Counted from the stretch's first letter, positions 21,720 through 34,886 are shown. The stretch is DNA of 64,000 nt from Diospyros lotus (GCF_014633365.1 NC_068349.1:17002753-17066752), one strand, 5' to 3'. The notes: generated from the sequence alone by a model not told the origin. Made by a program: numbers and translations.

Positions 21720-23971
21720 TAGCACCTAAAATGGAAGATCTTAGCTAGCATCATCAATTGTTTCGAACTAGGTATGCAATCAAAGATCAGGTATTTGGTG
21801 TTATCATTGATAATGACAGCTAGGAGAATAATATAAGGAGACAAATGGCGGAAAGCTTGCAACTATCAATTGAGAAACATCCTGCTCATTATACTATTGA
21901 GTGGATTAAATCCACATAGAGGGTTCAAGTGATAGAACATTGTAAGGTACCCTTTTTCGTAGGCAAATATTGTGATGACGTTTATTGTGATATTGTGGAT
22001 ATGGATGCTTGTCATATGTTGTTAGGTAGACCTTGGCAGTATGATGCAGAAGCTTAGCATTTTGGGAGGAATAATGTGTATAGACTTAAGAAGAAAGGAG
22101 TAAAATACACTTTGCTACCACTTCATCCTAAAACTTCTAAAGTGGAGAGGTGAACCTTCCTTACCATTGCCTATTTTCAGCAAGAGATGGAGGAAGAAAT
22201 CAAAGGGTGCAAGGTAATGCATATAACAATTACAAACCAGGTTTTGTTGAATGGAACAAGGGTACGAACAACTGAAGTATTCCGAATCGACAAAAATATT
22301 ATTGAAGGAGTTTAGAGAAATAATGTCAGATGACCTACCTGATGAAGTACCATCAATGCAAAATATTCAACATCACATTGATATGATTCCTAGCGTTAGT
22401 TTGCTAAATCTATCCCACTACTTAATGAGTCCAAAAGAGAGTAAAATTTTGAAGTGAGAAATGGAAGAGCTATTGAGAAAGGTTCAGATTTAAGAGAGCA
22501 TGAGTCCTTGTGCAATTCTGGCATTGTTGACTTTAAAGAAAGATGGTAGTTGGAGGATGTGTATAGATACCTAAGTAATTAACAAGTTAGAAGTTGGGTA
22601 CAAGTTCCCAATTCCAAGTAATTAACAAGTTAGCAGTTGGGTACAAGTTCCCAATTCCAAGACTAGATGACATGTTCGACAGATTACAGGGTGCTATGTG
22701 GTTATCAAAATTAGACCTGATGAGTGGATACCATCAAATTCAAATTAAACCAGAAGATGAGCGAAAAATGGCCTTCAAGACTAACGAGGGGTTATCTGAG
22801 TGGTTGGTGACGCCATTCGAGTTGATTAACACCCCAAGCACATTCATGAAATAGATGAATCAAGTAATAAAAAATTTTTATTGAAAAATTTGTAGTTATG
22901 TATTTTAATGATATCCAAATTTAAAATCGATCAGAGGAGAAACATCTCTTGCACTTAAGAGAAGTACTAATAGTATTGTAGGAAAATAAGCTATATGTGA
23001 ACCTGAACAAATGCAGTTTCATGATACACAAGATTCTTTTCTTGGGTTTTATTATCAATGTTAAAGGGATACATGTAGATGAGGAAACGATCTAAGCAAT
23101 CAGAGAGTGGCCTACCTCGAAGATTGTCACTGAGGTGTGAAATTTCCATAGGTTGGAAACTTTCTAGTGGTGATTTATATGCAATTTTAGTAGCATCATA
23201 GCACCTATAACCGAGTGTTCGAACAAAGGGAAGTTCCACTATGGAGAGGAAACCAACACTAGTTTTGTTGTGTTAAAAGAAAAGTTATGTACTGCTCTAG
23301 CAATGTTAGTGCTTCCATATTTTGACAAAGCTGTTTGAAGTGGAATGTGTTGCTAGTGGAGTAGGGATATGGGCAATTATGTCCCCAAGAAAAGAGGTTC
23401 ATAACATACTTCGGTGAGAATTTAAGTGAAGCAAGGCAAAAGTGGAGCACATATGACAAAGAATTCTATTCTATTGTCTGAGCTTTGAAAATGTGGGAGC
23501 ATTATCTGGATGGGTGAGAATTTGTTCTGTACTCGGATCATGAAGCTTTGAAGTACTTAAATAGCTAGAAAAGAATCAGTCGTGATATGCATGCCAGGTG
23601 GTCTCCGTTTTTGTAGAGATTGCTTTTTAAATTGAAGCACAAGCTTGGAATGCATAACAAGCTTGGGGAAAGTGCAATAACAATAACCTATTGATGATTT
23701 TCACATCCCTGAGGGGTACTTGACAAAAGGAAATCAACTTTTTATACCTTATTCCTCTCTAAGGGAAAAGTTGATTTGAGACTTATATGGAGGAGTTTAG
23801 ATGGTTATCTTGGTTGTGATAAAACTATTTTTGTGGTTAGTGATCAATTTTATTAGCCACAATTATAGAGGAAAGTAACCAAATTTGTTCAAAGGTGCTA
23901 CATATGCCAAAATACTAAGGAATAGTCAAAAAATACAGGGTTATACATGCCTTTACCTATTCCTGAAACTA
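21720..23971 (+). pseudogene. Degenerate protease-RT-RNase H region of pol
   Basis: In order: an aspartic protease remnant (VIIDNDS near 21798-21820, where the family has an Asp-Ser/Gly motif; DMDACHMLLGRPWQYD near 21998-22045); a linker (PDEVPSMQNIQHHID); and reverse transcriptase with [50 protein letters not shown], ending MYFNDIQI where an active enzyme has YxDD, so the catalytic motif is damaged. RNase H follows (WEHYLDG, YSDHEALKYLN, HARWSPFL near 23490-23620), then the integrase zinc-binding end (FVQRCYICQNTKE near 23885-23930). Stops and frameshifts are frequent. A 43-bp tandem duplication (22573-22658) lies in RT. Confidence 0.85.
22573..22658 (+). repeat. 43-bp tandem duplication in RT
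   Basis: Two adjacent 43-bp copies (22573-22615 and 22616-22658) of the segment starting AAGTAATTAACAAGTTAG, differing at about one base. The near identity suggests that it is young compared with the surrounding decay. Confidence 0.92.
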
Positions 23972-24534
23972 TGACGACCCCACTTCTGGAATCCTTATGA
24001 CCAAGAAGTCTAAGAGTATATGCCATAAAAGAGTGGATAAAAAATAAATCTTAACTAGGAATATTCATTCCATTACACAAGAAAACAAAGACTACAGTCA
24101 TTTTTTCATTCCAGACATAATAAGCATCATTCCTTACATTTCATTAGGCATTTTCAAAAGATATACACCGAGCCCTAATGACAAAAACACAGCTATTAGC
24201 ATGGTGCAAACAAACTGACATCCCAAGATCTTTTGGTTTAGGAGAGCTCTGCACACATCTAACCCAAAGGAATCATAGCCCACTAGAATCACCCTCCATC
24301 TTAGCCTTGCCTTTACCTGGAATGGTGTAAAACAAGAATGAGCCACAAGGCCTAGCAAGCATAATATGAAACGAAAGAGGATAATAATAAGGACTATAAC
24401 AATAGATAAACACACGGAATACCCAACCACTAGCCACATGAAATGCACCCATGCCATGCACCATCCTCTTATGATCAATGTATAAGGTTTGCAAATCTTC
24501 GAAACCACATAAACTCATACATATATACATATCA

Positions 24535-24715
24535 AGCGACTCTTGGGGCCCTTTAGCTCAACCCAATAGCATATGATCCTTGGGGCCCATTAGCTCAACC
24601 TAAGGTCTTACCATATCATACGCCACGAGATCTTTGAGGCTCATTAGCTCAACTCAAGGATTATGCACATACAACATATGAACCTTGAGGCTCATTAGCT
24701 CAACCCAAATCATTG
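24535..24715 (-). repeat. Tandem repeats of a GAGCTAATGGGCC-type motif
   Basis: Four degenerate copies of CTTGGGGCCCATTAGCTCAAC with spacers of about 25-40 bp run from about 24540 to 24710 inside the solo LTR. Confidence 0.8.
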
Positions 24716-24914
24716 ACACACAAGTAACATACATAATATAATATGCGAAAACATGCATATGAAATGCTTTCCAACCATAAGCCTCCACATGGCTTAACAA
24801 TAGCTCTCTTTCATACCCATGCATGCACATTTATCCCCCAAAAACATTTACCCAAGAAGTGGAATTAAGAGGGAAACACTTAAGAAGCAACTTGATTTTA
24901 ATAGCATTAGAAAG

Positions 24915-25175
24915 TTAACTCTTGCTAGAGGGAAGTCAACTTCTGGCAATGGAAAGTTGACTTCTGGCACCGAAAAGTCGACTTTTGGCAATGAAAAGTC
25001 AACTTCTCCATAACTTTAGCTAACCTGATCGAGAGCTCGATATGCAGAGTCGACCTAGCCGAGAGCTGATTTTTGGATAGTTGACTTCTACTTGGGGAAA
25101 GTCGACCTAGCCTCAAAAGTCAACTCCTTACACACTAAAGTCGACTCCTGAACCACGAAAGTCAACTCTTTAAAG
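24915..25175. repeat. AAAGTCGACTTCTGGCA-type minisatellite
   Basis: Degenerate units of about 25-30 bp containing GAAAAGTCGACTTTTGGCAA run from about 24915 to 25175. Many carry the palindrome AGTCGACT or its decayed form AGTCAACT. The block lies within the solo LTR at 23972-26117. Confidence 0.8.
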
Positions 25176-26117
25176 ACAAATATGCGAGAAATAAAAATAG
25201 AACCGAAACAAATACACACAAGATCACCAAATCTTGCATTGTTATTGATCCTAACCAAGAAAAACAACATTCCTTAGAAATTATAGGGTGACACAAACCC
25301 TATTTGAAGTTCCAATAGGCTTCAACAAGATCAACCAAGAATCAAGGAATATTTACAAACTTTTCTACATAGACATCATTTTCAAGAACTTTCTTCCAAA
25401 ATAGAGAGCTTTTCATAAATAAAACTCCAAGATCTCAAGATTCATGGATTTAGAACTAGGAGAGGAGTTAGAACTTTCCTTATCTTGCTTCTCTTTTGAT
25501 TTAAACTTGAGAAGAGCTTCTACCAAGATCCACTATGCTAACCACCACCAAAATAGGAGAGCCACACAAAGAAAGGAAGAAGATGATGGAAAATCAGCAA
25601 CTAGCCTATTGAATCCCCTCTTGGAGCTTCAATGATCAAGGAAGAAGAAGAATAAAAGAATAACAGAAGGAGAAGGAGCTTCCACCGCTAAACTCTAGAA
25701 ATCTCCAATTTTGCCTTCTTTTTTCCTTTCATTCCTATATATATATATATATCACATATATATTAACCCAATTTCCTTATTTCCCATAAATTGCAAGGAC
25801 CATAATTTACATGCCATATATATACACACTAACCTTGCCTTCCCGGTAGCCCCTAACACTCCCAATTTTGACTTCCCAAGCCACTAAAACTCTTCTTATT
25901 TGACTTTTCCACTTGCCACTTTACTTGCTTGCTCGTTCTCTTACTTTGACTTTGCCCTTTCAACACATGTATACCTCTTTTCTTGCCTTAATTCTTTCCA
26001 CCATCACCTATAACATCATAAATAATTCCTTAAAGTTTTTATCCACATAAAACAAAAATTCAACTCACACAATAAAATCACTCGAGAGGCCTAAGCCCAC
26101 AAATGGGTAGTTACAAA

Positions 26118-26960
26118 AGCTATTTGGGAAGATCTATCAATGGATTTTGCATGGGTTTACCATGAACTTAATGAGATATTGATTCTATTTATGTTGTTGT
26201 TGGTAGGTTCTCAAAGATAGCTCATTTCATTTCTTGCAAAAAGACTGCTAATGTGGATGGTATTGCTAAATTATTCTTCAGAGAAGTAGTCTGTTTACAT
26301 AGAGTATCAATGACCGTCACTTTAGATAGAGACACCAAGTTCCTTAGCCATTTTTGGAGAACTTCATGAAAAATGTTTGATTTCTCATTGAATTTCAGCA
26401 CTACAACCCACCCTCAAACTGATGGGCAGACAGAAGCAGTGACCATAACTCTAGGCAACCTCATTCAAAGAATCTATAGTGATAGATCCAAACAATGGGA
26501 TTTAGCACTAGCATAGGCAGAGTTTGCTTACAACAAAGTTGTTCATAGTGCAACAGGACGGTCACAATATTTTATCATGTATTAGAAAACACCACATCAC
26601 ACTTTGGATCTAAACAAGTTACTAAATGGTCCAGGAGTTAGTGTAGCTACTTAGAATATGATAGAATAGTGGCAGACTATGTAGAAAGATGTGAAGCAGA
26701 AGCTGCAACAAGCTAACTCCAAGTATAAACAAGCTACTGAACAACATCACAAAGAGAAGTTGTTTATAGTCGAATAGATGTGTTGGTGTTTCTACAAAAG
26801 GAGAGATTTCCCGTAGGCACTTACAAGAAGTTATAGCCTAAGAAATATGGTCCTTACAAGATTTTAAAGAAAATCAATGACAATGCCTATGTCGTGGATT
26901 TGCCAAACTCGATGGGCTATATCCAATACGTTCAACATTTCATATCTTTATGCTTATCAT
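26118..26960 (+). pseudogene. Degenerate integrase of the chromovirus, 3' part
   Basis: After the nested LTR the integrase continues: WEDLSMDF (about 26128-26150), a decayed catalytic core (SFLAKRL, SVYIEYQ), [25 protein letters not shown], then MYKKHHITLW-like and KYGPYKIL...[10 protein letters not shown] near 26840-26910. Multiple stops and frameshifts interrupt it. It ends shortly before the polypurine tract at 27020. Confidence 0.75.
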
Positions 26961-27291
26961 TCCTCCTACAACCCTTTGTACCCTAATCTTCATGGACAAC
27001 TCGAGGTCGAGTTTTTCTCAAATGGAGAGGATTGACGTGGAACATCTTGGAAGTGTTTATTTGGACCAAATAGACAAGAAAAAGCTAGCTTGAGAAAATT
27101 CCGATGAGCCTTTTCAGTTTTAGGGTTTAGAATTTAATTAGAATTTGACTTTTTATCTTTCTTTTCTCAAGTAGACTTTTTATATTCTTTTTCTAAGTTT
27201 AGAGAGCAACTTTTGAATAATATTAGATTTATTTTTCTAAATTCAGGTTTGTGCTCAATTTGAATGTGAAACTAGTTAAATCACTTCCTAT

Positions 27292-27990
27292 GTTGTGTCA
27301 AATCCACATGCTCTTATGTGTTTTTGTGATCCTTACTACTATCTATAATTCTATATAATGTAGATTTTTTACTTTCCTTCTTCCCCAATTAGTTTGTGTA
27401 AAAATTATATATTGACATTTGGGTTGGTTTCAAGAGAGCAATAAGTAAAGTCAGGGTCGTGTAAGTATGTCAAAATTTGAGAGTTGGTTAGGTTACAATA
27501 GTCATTGCCTTTTTTAGTTCTTGAAAGAGGAGCAAAGGACCGTTATGTCCCATGGATGACAGTTATGGATTATTGGTGGCAGTGGAGGAGAACTTCAGAA
27601 TGTAATGATGGTAGTAGTAGTAGTAGGAGAAGAAGAAGAAGAAGAAGGTTAGATTTCCTTCTTTATATACCATCTCCTTTTTCTTTCTGTAAAAACCTTC
27701 CTATTCTTGGTTATGAGTTAATTGTGATTAAGAGGTTTAGTGGCAATGGTTTAGGTTGACAATAAGCCAGAGACGTTGAACTAACAATGAAGGCATTAAA
27801 TTGATGCAAGAAAAAAGAAAGAGGCTAAGGCTCTGCATTCCCCCTTTTATTCATGTTGGCTAAATTAACTATGATTGATTTTCTGTATACTTTTCTTTTG
27901 GGCATGAGATATAATTACCGTAAGAACAAGTCTAATTCAAAACTCAAGAAAAACCTATTTAAAGCTAGGCCAAGTAAAAAAAAAAAATAG
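27292..27990. other. Spacer with a short TAG/AAG trinucleotide run
   Basis: No gene is supported. GTAGTAGTAGTAGTAGGAG runs into GAAGAAGAAGAAGAAGAAGG at about 27612-27647. The surrounding open frame (27505-27759) is driven by this repeat and has no recognised domain. Confidence 0.5.
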
Positions 27991-30200
27991 TTAATCTTTT
28001 TTTTTTTTTTTTATAGAAAATTGCAATAGAATTTTATTAAAGGATAATAAATAGCACAATTAAATCTTAAATACGATTAGAGTACCTGCCACAACTCTCC
28101 AAAATAGAAACCAACAAACAACACTAAACACAAAAAAACCACCAATAACACAAGGACCTCCAACAAACACAAGCCCAGCTTAATCAAACAACCATGTATA
28201 CATTTTTGCATCACAACACCCACAAATGCAACTTAAACAATTTACTAACAAATTCTTCTAAGAACACAACTCCATCAAATAACCATCTATAAAAAGAGCA
28301 CCTAACACAAATGTTTCCATAATGCTAACTCAAGCCCAACTAAGATATGGACTAATCCATCAATGAAATCTTGCAAAAAATTATACTCGAAAAAAAATCA
28401 TCTCCCTACCCCACCCATTCTCTTTTTATTGAAATGTTTAACCAACTATCCAATTCAATTTAGTATCTGCATTAAAATTTCTAATTCCACCAGAATCAAC
28501 TTGCACTCTTGAGATTGGCATAAAGCTGACCTTCTATTCCTTAACCCACTTGACACCTCTCTTTCTCAAATATCCAAGCATTATCTTTAGCCTTTCCTCA
28601 ATTAGCTGAGATTTATGACCAAAGCCTTCTCATTACCCTTGTGTTCCATAGCTAAAATCATTTCCAACTTTTACGCTTTAGATGATCAATTACGCAATCA
28701 TCTTCAAGAGTTGCACATTTGACACCCCAATTTTTAGCAATCTTATGACTCCAACTTGAATCATTTGCCATAACCTCATTATGAGTGCACTTAGCTTCAA
28801 TCCCACCCATCAATACTAATAGCTTATTTAGAGTTTTGCATCATTAGATGCAAAGAGACTGTTGGAACTGTCACCTCCATCATTTTCTTCACCAAGTTGT
28901 CCAAATTATTTTCTTTCTCTTACTTTTTGATCTTTTTCATTTCATTTCTATTATCAATTTTGAAATGAGCAAGCCTTAATCTGTCAAGTCCCCTATCCCC
29001 ACTAGGTGTGGAATTAGCATAGGGCTCATTTCAATGTCAAGATTTGAGTAGAAAGAACTCACATCCCCTTCACGTTCTAAAGTAATAAACTTATAGCATC
29101 AACTTCCTAATCTACTTTACGACCCTCCTCCTTATGCCATAGCTAAATGACTAAGAAGTTCAAAAACTTTGCACCAATTATTTTTAATGGAACCTCCATA
29201 TCCCTATGCTTAATATGTTCAACCATCCGACCTAAAGTTATACCCATATTCCATGTACGACCTCTAACAACAAATCTAAATCTAAAAGTAGGTACTATCT
29301 CACTGGGATTTCTATTAAATTTTTATCTTCCTAAAATTATCCTCCTTGACTTACATTTCTAACATTAGTTGTTGCTGACATGAAGGCTTAAAATTAATAT
29401 ATGGATTATTAACCATGTTACAAAGTTTGTAAACCTCCTCCCTCAACCTCCTCAAGTCTAACCCTATCATCATCCATATTGAAATTATCTTCACCATCCT
29501 CTATATGGTCTTAACGAACTTGTTATTTAAAAGGTCACATCAACCCATGTAATGATCTAAGAGAATTAGCCTGCATTCATGAAATTCTCTATCATGCTAT
29601 TAGTATACTTGGAACAATCCACCATTATTTTAATCTTTTTGTTGATGATGTTTCACACAATAGTTGAAATAAGGACTCTAACTATGTCTAACCTTTACCT
29701 ATGATATGTTTCATTATATGTTGTAACAATTTCCCTCAAAAGATTCTAATAAGTCCAAAAAATTCTTTGTTCCAAGTAATGAGAGGGAAACTCTCAACCC
29801 TAATATGTACTAACATTTTGTTCTTGTAATTAGAAGGCTCTTAAACCTTACTCATATCAAACCACTCTCAAGCCATTCCCCACCATCCATGATAAACCTT
29901 TTAATGTTACTATTTTCATTCAAACGCTAACAACACCATTCTGCCCCCTCTTGCTTTTATGGAGCAAGAAGTCATCCCTCTAAATCAAAGATTCTTCGTA
30001 TTCGTGGAACCAAATATGCATGCTTAACATAACAAACAATACACGATCTTAGTTAATGAGTACTCAATGCTTCCTCTTTACCTTTAGAACCAAGCTAATG
30101 TCCTAATTCTAATCCTTTCCCTCCAATGCATTGGCCATCCTTCTCTACCCTCTTTCCATGAATAACAACATAGGCATATGATGCACCATTTCTAAGAGAA
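27991..30200 (-). mobile_element. LINE-like (L1 ORF1-like) debris, minus strand
   Basis: A run of 17 T at about 27998-28014 would be an A tail on the minus strand. Minus-strand translation upstream of it gives scattered fragments with stops, such as NGASYAYVVIHGKRV (about 30180-30130), HAYLVPRIRRIFDLEG (about 30020-29970), SFPLITWNKEFFGLIRIF (about 29790-29735) and EDGEDNFNMDDDRVRLEE (about 29500-29440). The WNKEFF-type segment resembles the ORF1/DUF4283-like protein of plant L1 elements. No ORF2 reverse transcriptase was recognised between these pieces and the A tail, so it is either internally deleted or a different repeat. The family call is tentative. Confidence 0.35.
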
Positions 30201-31196
30201 ACAAAAGAGAGAAAATAACTAAGATGGTAGAACAATGTAAATCTTGTTTAGCAACATAATAACAAATAATTAGATAAATGCCAATTCAAATAAATTTGGA
30301 TTCACATTAACATAATTGAGTTTCTTCATAATTAAATAGTAATAATAGTAGTTTGAGAGGTGATTTCATCCTTCTAAAACTATTGGTGGTTTAGTTAGTT
30401 TTCATCTTAACCAATTTGTTGTCTCTATTTGGAATATATTAGTTATTAACTAAAATGCTTTAAAGAGTTGTAGATGGTAATGTTTTCACTTTGTAGACAA
30501 AGTGATGACATAAGAATCTCTAATGTCGACCAAGAAGTATCCTAGCCTTGCTAAGGGTCCAAACTAGAGGTTTAGGTGTTAGGTCAAATAATAAGAAAGA
30601 ATGGGTGAGCCTACCTTGGAAGTTCTTGAGAAAGTTCCTTTGATGCTTAAGTCCTTGTGTAGATTAACACATAAAGGAAAATAGAGGGAGGGAGAGCAAT
30701 TAAGAGGGACTCAAACAAGAGAAAGTAGATGAAAAAAGTGAATGTACGTTGGTAATAGTTCCTTATATGCTAAGCCTCTAGCTCAGCCTATAAGACCTGC
30801 CCATCTTGAAGGTATGCTACGATAGGGTTCATCCAGTAGGGTTCTTTAACAACAACCAAGGCTTCCTTCTCAATATCCGGTCATGACAATGTCTCCATTA
30901 AGATTCCAACAAATAGGTGGGTTGTTAATGTTGTGGTGAAGTGGCATTGTTCATCGACCTAGCAATTTGCTTCTCATAGCACTTGGTGGATGTCAAAGCT
31001 TTAACATCCAACAAGGTTTTCCTCTTTATAGGATCAAAGTTGTGAATAAATCTATAGTGAAAAGAGCCATATTAACAATGTGTCACCTATTTTATGTGAA
31101 ACTAGCTTCATAAAAATTTTGAAGGGATTTTAGAAAAATGATTAAACTGCATCTATTATGTCAAAGTTAAAGCCATCTACTTAAGCTATTACTTTG
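30201..31196. other. Stretch without a recognised gene
   Basis: AT-rich to mixed sequence between the LINE-like debris and the TRIM-like element. I see no coherent coding frame and no repeat boundary. Confidence 0.45.
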
Positions 31197-32814
31197 TGTT
31201 AGGATTGAATTGCGCAAACCAATAAAAAAATAGAAATCAAACAAGAAAAATAACAATATGTAGAAAATTAACATGGTTTGACTCAATAGTCTACATCCAT
31301 GATCCCACCATAAGAGGATAATCCACTATCCAAAAAATGTTGACTTCATGAATTTAGATAACTAGTCACACCATACAATGGGGACTCTAGTTATCAAGTT
31401 GTGAAACACATGAGACAAACAACCACATTAATCTGGATATATCTCTTTACAAATTTTTGGGAGTGGTTCATTAATCACTAAACCAATGTTATATATTTAT
31501 AAGCATTAAATCACAATCATAGTAGGATTAGATTTCCCAATCCTATCTTAATCCCTTAACTAAAATCATCATCGAATAAAGATTACTTGAGAGATATTTC
31601 CTTCATCAGATTAATCTTATCAAATAATATAACAATCTTAATAAACTAGAATTTGAGGAGTTATCACAACAATTTCTCCCTAGACTCAAATTCCCCCACA
31701 TACTCAAATCATGTGCTAGGAATAATGCAAGCCCAAACAAGTTAGGACACATATGTCAAAACACATTGATTATCAACCTCCAATAGATGTACCCATTCAT
31801 CAAGCTCTATGATGAGCATCTTTAGCAATGACTTGCTCTTCAGCAACTACTTGCATCCTTCCTATAACTTTAGCCTTCTCTCACAATAATAATTGTAACA
31901 ACATCATCCTTACAACAAAAGTAGTAGAACCCTTCTCTCCTTCAAGGTGACAAGTGATAAGTTCTTTAGTGGTCTCACGACATCGCCTAGCTATGGCAAC
32001 GCGGTAGCTCTCTCTCTTCTGGGCCTTCTTTGACGATTGGTGTTGATCAACAACTATTTCTTGAATCTTCCATGTTTGCAACTCTAGTAACACTAGTAGG
32101 TATGTCAATTATAACTTCAATAGGCGATCCTTCCCTAACCTCACAAGGGACCATAGTAGCTTGGTGTTTCATAGCACACCGAATAAAACCCCAATTTTTT
32201 GGAAAATTGCAAAATTAAATGAGAAAAATAATGCATACCAAGAATAATAAATTTCCTCCCACTCAAACACCAAACAATGATTTTTGGAAAATTGCAATCT
32301 CACAACCAACCCACTCAAGGCTCTAATACTACTTGTTAGAATAAAATAATGCATACCAAGAATGATAAAAATAAATTAAATGAGAAAAATAATTAATCAC
32401 AAAAATTAACATGATTTGACTCAACAATCTATGTTCATAATACCACAATAAGGGAATAATCCACTATCCAAAACAAATTAACCTCACAACTTTAGATAAT
32501 TAGTTGCATCACATATCAAGACTCTAGTCTAGTTATCAAGATGTGGAACACATTAGACACAAAACTATGATAAGGTGGATATATCTCTTTAATTACTATT
32601 GGGAGTGGTTCACTAATCATTAAATCAAGGTTGCCTATTTATAGACACCAAATCATAAACATAGCAAGATTAGATATTCCGAACCGTATCCTAATCCTCT
32701 AACAAAAATCTTATCTAATAAAGACTATCTGAGAGACCTTTCATCCATCATGTTAATGTTATGAAATAAGATAACAGTCTTAATCAACCTAGAATTTAAG
32801 GAGGTATCTCAACA
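31197..32814 (-). mobile_element. TRIM-like LTR element, minus orientation
   Basis: Two direct LTRs of 475 and 481 bp (31197-31671 and 32334-32814) both start TGTTAG and end in CACAACA or CTCAACA. They share GGATATATCTCTTTA, GGGAGTGGTTCA and TTTATAAGCA/TTTATAGACA blocks. The interior is only 662 bp. On the minus strand the LTR is followed by AGTAGTATTAGAGCC, a decayed TGGTATCAGAGC primer site, and the other end has the purine tract GTCTAGGGAGAAAT next to the second LTR. Flanks CTTTG (31192-31196) and CGTTG (32815-32819) match at four of five bases, fitting a TSD. The interior has short minus-strand frames but no recognisable gag or pol domain. Copia-derived origin is inferred. Confidence 0.83.
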
Positions 32815-32819
32815 CGTTG

Positions 32820-33684
32820 CAAAGCTATTTAAGGAGCATCTAGTCTCAAAATCCTGTGTACCAACTTAAATATCAACTTTAAAGAAAAAGTTGTATGGAA
32901 TAAAATAACTTTAGCTATTTGGAAGAGAAATAACTATTGTGCAATCACTTCCATGGATGTTAGTGCAAATTCAATTTTGCATATAACATAGTATCATTTG
33001 AATTTGAAAGTAAACATGTTGGCGATATGCCATAACATATGTTTTGGATATTTCGAATAGTTGTCACGTTAGGGAGGCAAGTAGAAATGATGTACCAAAT
33101 CCCAATTTCAGCTGTATAATTGGAAAGGCCAAATGCATAAATACACTTGGTATATGTGCTTTTTGATCAACAATAATCGAGCTTGTCATGAGCATTTATT
33201 GTTTTACGAAAAGACTCACTTGGCAAGTGCATTTTTTATGAGAACAGTCAACTCACAAGCATAGTTTATTGTTTCCCACACTTGAAATGATTTTTTTTAT
33301 AAAAATACCACAATTTTAAAACTTATTTGAAAAAAATACTCCCACTTTCAAACTATTTATAAAAATACTATATATTTTTCCAAGTCAGCATCATGTTCGA
33401 ACTTGGCAATTCGAACCAGATAGAACTCGCTCCTTATGGGAGTAAGTTAGTAAGTGTTAGCTTGAACTAAATAGGACCAACTATATAAATTCTAGACCTT
33501 AAACCATTTTTATATGTGGTTATATCCTCTTAAAGGTCATTATATTATGTCATGCACTAAGATTTTCTACCAAATTTTCATTGGTTTTTCTCTCTATTTT
33601 ATACGATGAACATCCTCCATTTTATTTACTATGTGCTTCTACTATAAGTATTTTGGTCACCAAACCGATTTTGATTAAAATGGT
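32820..33684. other. AT-rich stretch upstream of the duplicated block
   Basis: No gene is supported. It contains GCTTGAACTAAATAGGACC and other unassigned sequence. Confidence 0.45.
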
Positions 33685-34886
33685 TTATAGTGACATTTCA
33701 ATAGTTATAAATGTCATGAATGCATTAGAATAGATTTAGTGATTCGAGTCCTTTAATTAAGTACTGATACTGGTTATTAAGGTTGGGTATCTAGATTTAG
33801 TTATGAATGAGAGTTGATTATAACTTACTCAAAATGAGGTAACTAAAATGTTGTTTCAGAATGAGATCAAATTTTGTGGCATTATGCAAAAACAAAGCTC
33901 ACATTTTGCTTACCTATTTATGTTATTCATCTAAAACTATCCAAACTGCTGTTATTAGATCGATTGTAATCTTAAAAACCTACACTTGTTAACTTCTCTT
34001 TAATGACAAAACAAAATAAATACGTTTGGTCTATTACTATATTCTTTTCTATTAACAATTCGACACCCAATTGATGTGTTGTAAAGAGTAAGTTATACAC
34101 ATTTCTTTCTTTTGGAATTTTAAAATTGTTATATTTGTGTCTTTTTTAATTATGACAATTGATGTGTTCTCTAGGAAGTTTAAAAAGACTCAAGTTTTAA
34201 CAAGAAGTTGTAGTTCTAATGGGGAAAGATCTTAGAAGTATGAAAGTAACAAAAACAAACAATTCCTCAGGAATAAATATTTTGGCTTGTGTTGCATAAT
34301 GTATCTACTAAATTGTTGCATTTTTAAATTGAGGATTGGTTCATTAAATGTGATATAACTTTTCTTTTATCAATTTGTGTTAGTGGTTTTAGAATCTATT
34401 CAACAATGAGTGATACATCTATTTATTTTTACCTTTACGTACATGTTTACTTTTTTTTTTTTTGAAGAGTGGACTAGGAGATGAACTCATTCCATGATTT
34501 ATTAATATATTGATTGTGTATGAGCCTAGGCGAATTGGGTACTCGTTACCTTTTTGGAGTTGTTAGAATGTAACTAGTTGTGATACTATTTTGACAAACA
34601 TGTAGTTCTATTACGTACCCTTAAAACTATCTATTTCTAAATTTGATTTATGTTTATGGGATTTAGAGTATAATGAATATCAAGCAATCGTTTTTGTATC
34701 AATATAAATCAAAAATCATCTTCTAGATTTGTTTGTTTGTTTTTTAATGTTGACTAGAACAACAAGAAGGAAAAATAGTCATTTGGCATAAACCAATCAC
34801 AATTTAATTGAAAAAACAACATAAAGACGAGTCTCTCTCAATTCTTGTATCCAAAGAGTAAGGGTGTTAAATTTCAATTGTTTCAG

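Larger units (their letters stand above)
23972..26117 (-). mobile_element. 2.1-kb solo LTR nested in the chromovirus integrase
   Basis: Integrase sequence stops at 23971 and resumes at about 26118. The insert starts TGACGACCCCACTTCTGG and ends GGGTAGTTACA(AA), so it has TG...CA ends. Flanks AACTA (23967-23971) and AGCTA (26118-26122) form a 5-bp duplication with one A/G difference, and discounting insert plus one copy restores the integrase frame. Minus-strand reading gives GGCTCATTCTTGTTTTACAC and CATTCCAGGTAAAGGCAAGG, which resemble large chromovirus LTRs; this orientation is inferred. It contains two tandem repeat blocks and a TA microsatellite (about 25736-25770). The frames at 24134-24508, 24273-24530 and 25444-25635 are not genes. 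Confidence 0.78.
19877..27291 (+). mobile_element. Decayed Ty3/gypsy chromovirus, with both LTRs
   Basis: LTR1 (19877 to about 20224) starts TGATGTGGAATATATTGC and LTR2 (27033 to about 27291) starts TGACGTGGAACATCTTGG. They share GTGT.TATTTGGACCAAATAG, AATAATATTAGATTT and AAACTAGTTAAATC blocks, but LTR2 is about 90 bp shorter. A perfect primer site TGGTATCAGAGC (20235-20246, initiator tRNA-Met) follows LTR1, and AAATGGAGAGGAT (27020-27032) is the polypurine tract. Between them lie degenerate gag, protease, RT, RNase H and integrase. The exact 3' ends of the LTRs and the TSD could not be fixed. A 2.1-kb solo LTR (23972-26117) is nested in it. Confidence 0.88.

Noticed and set aside
24134..24530. 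Minus-strand frames of 124 and 85 residues with hydrophobic stretches
   Set aside because: They lie fully within the solo LTR at 23972-26117 and overlap each other in different frames; LTR sequence explains them.
27505..27759. 84-residue plus-strand frame with an Arg/Ser run
   Set aside because: The run comes from a TAG/AAG microsatellite; the flanks have no domain.
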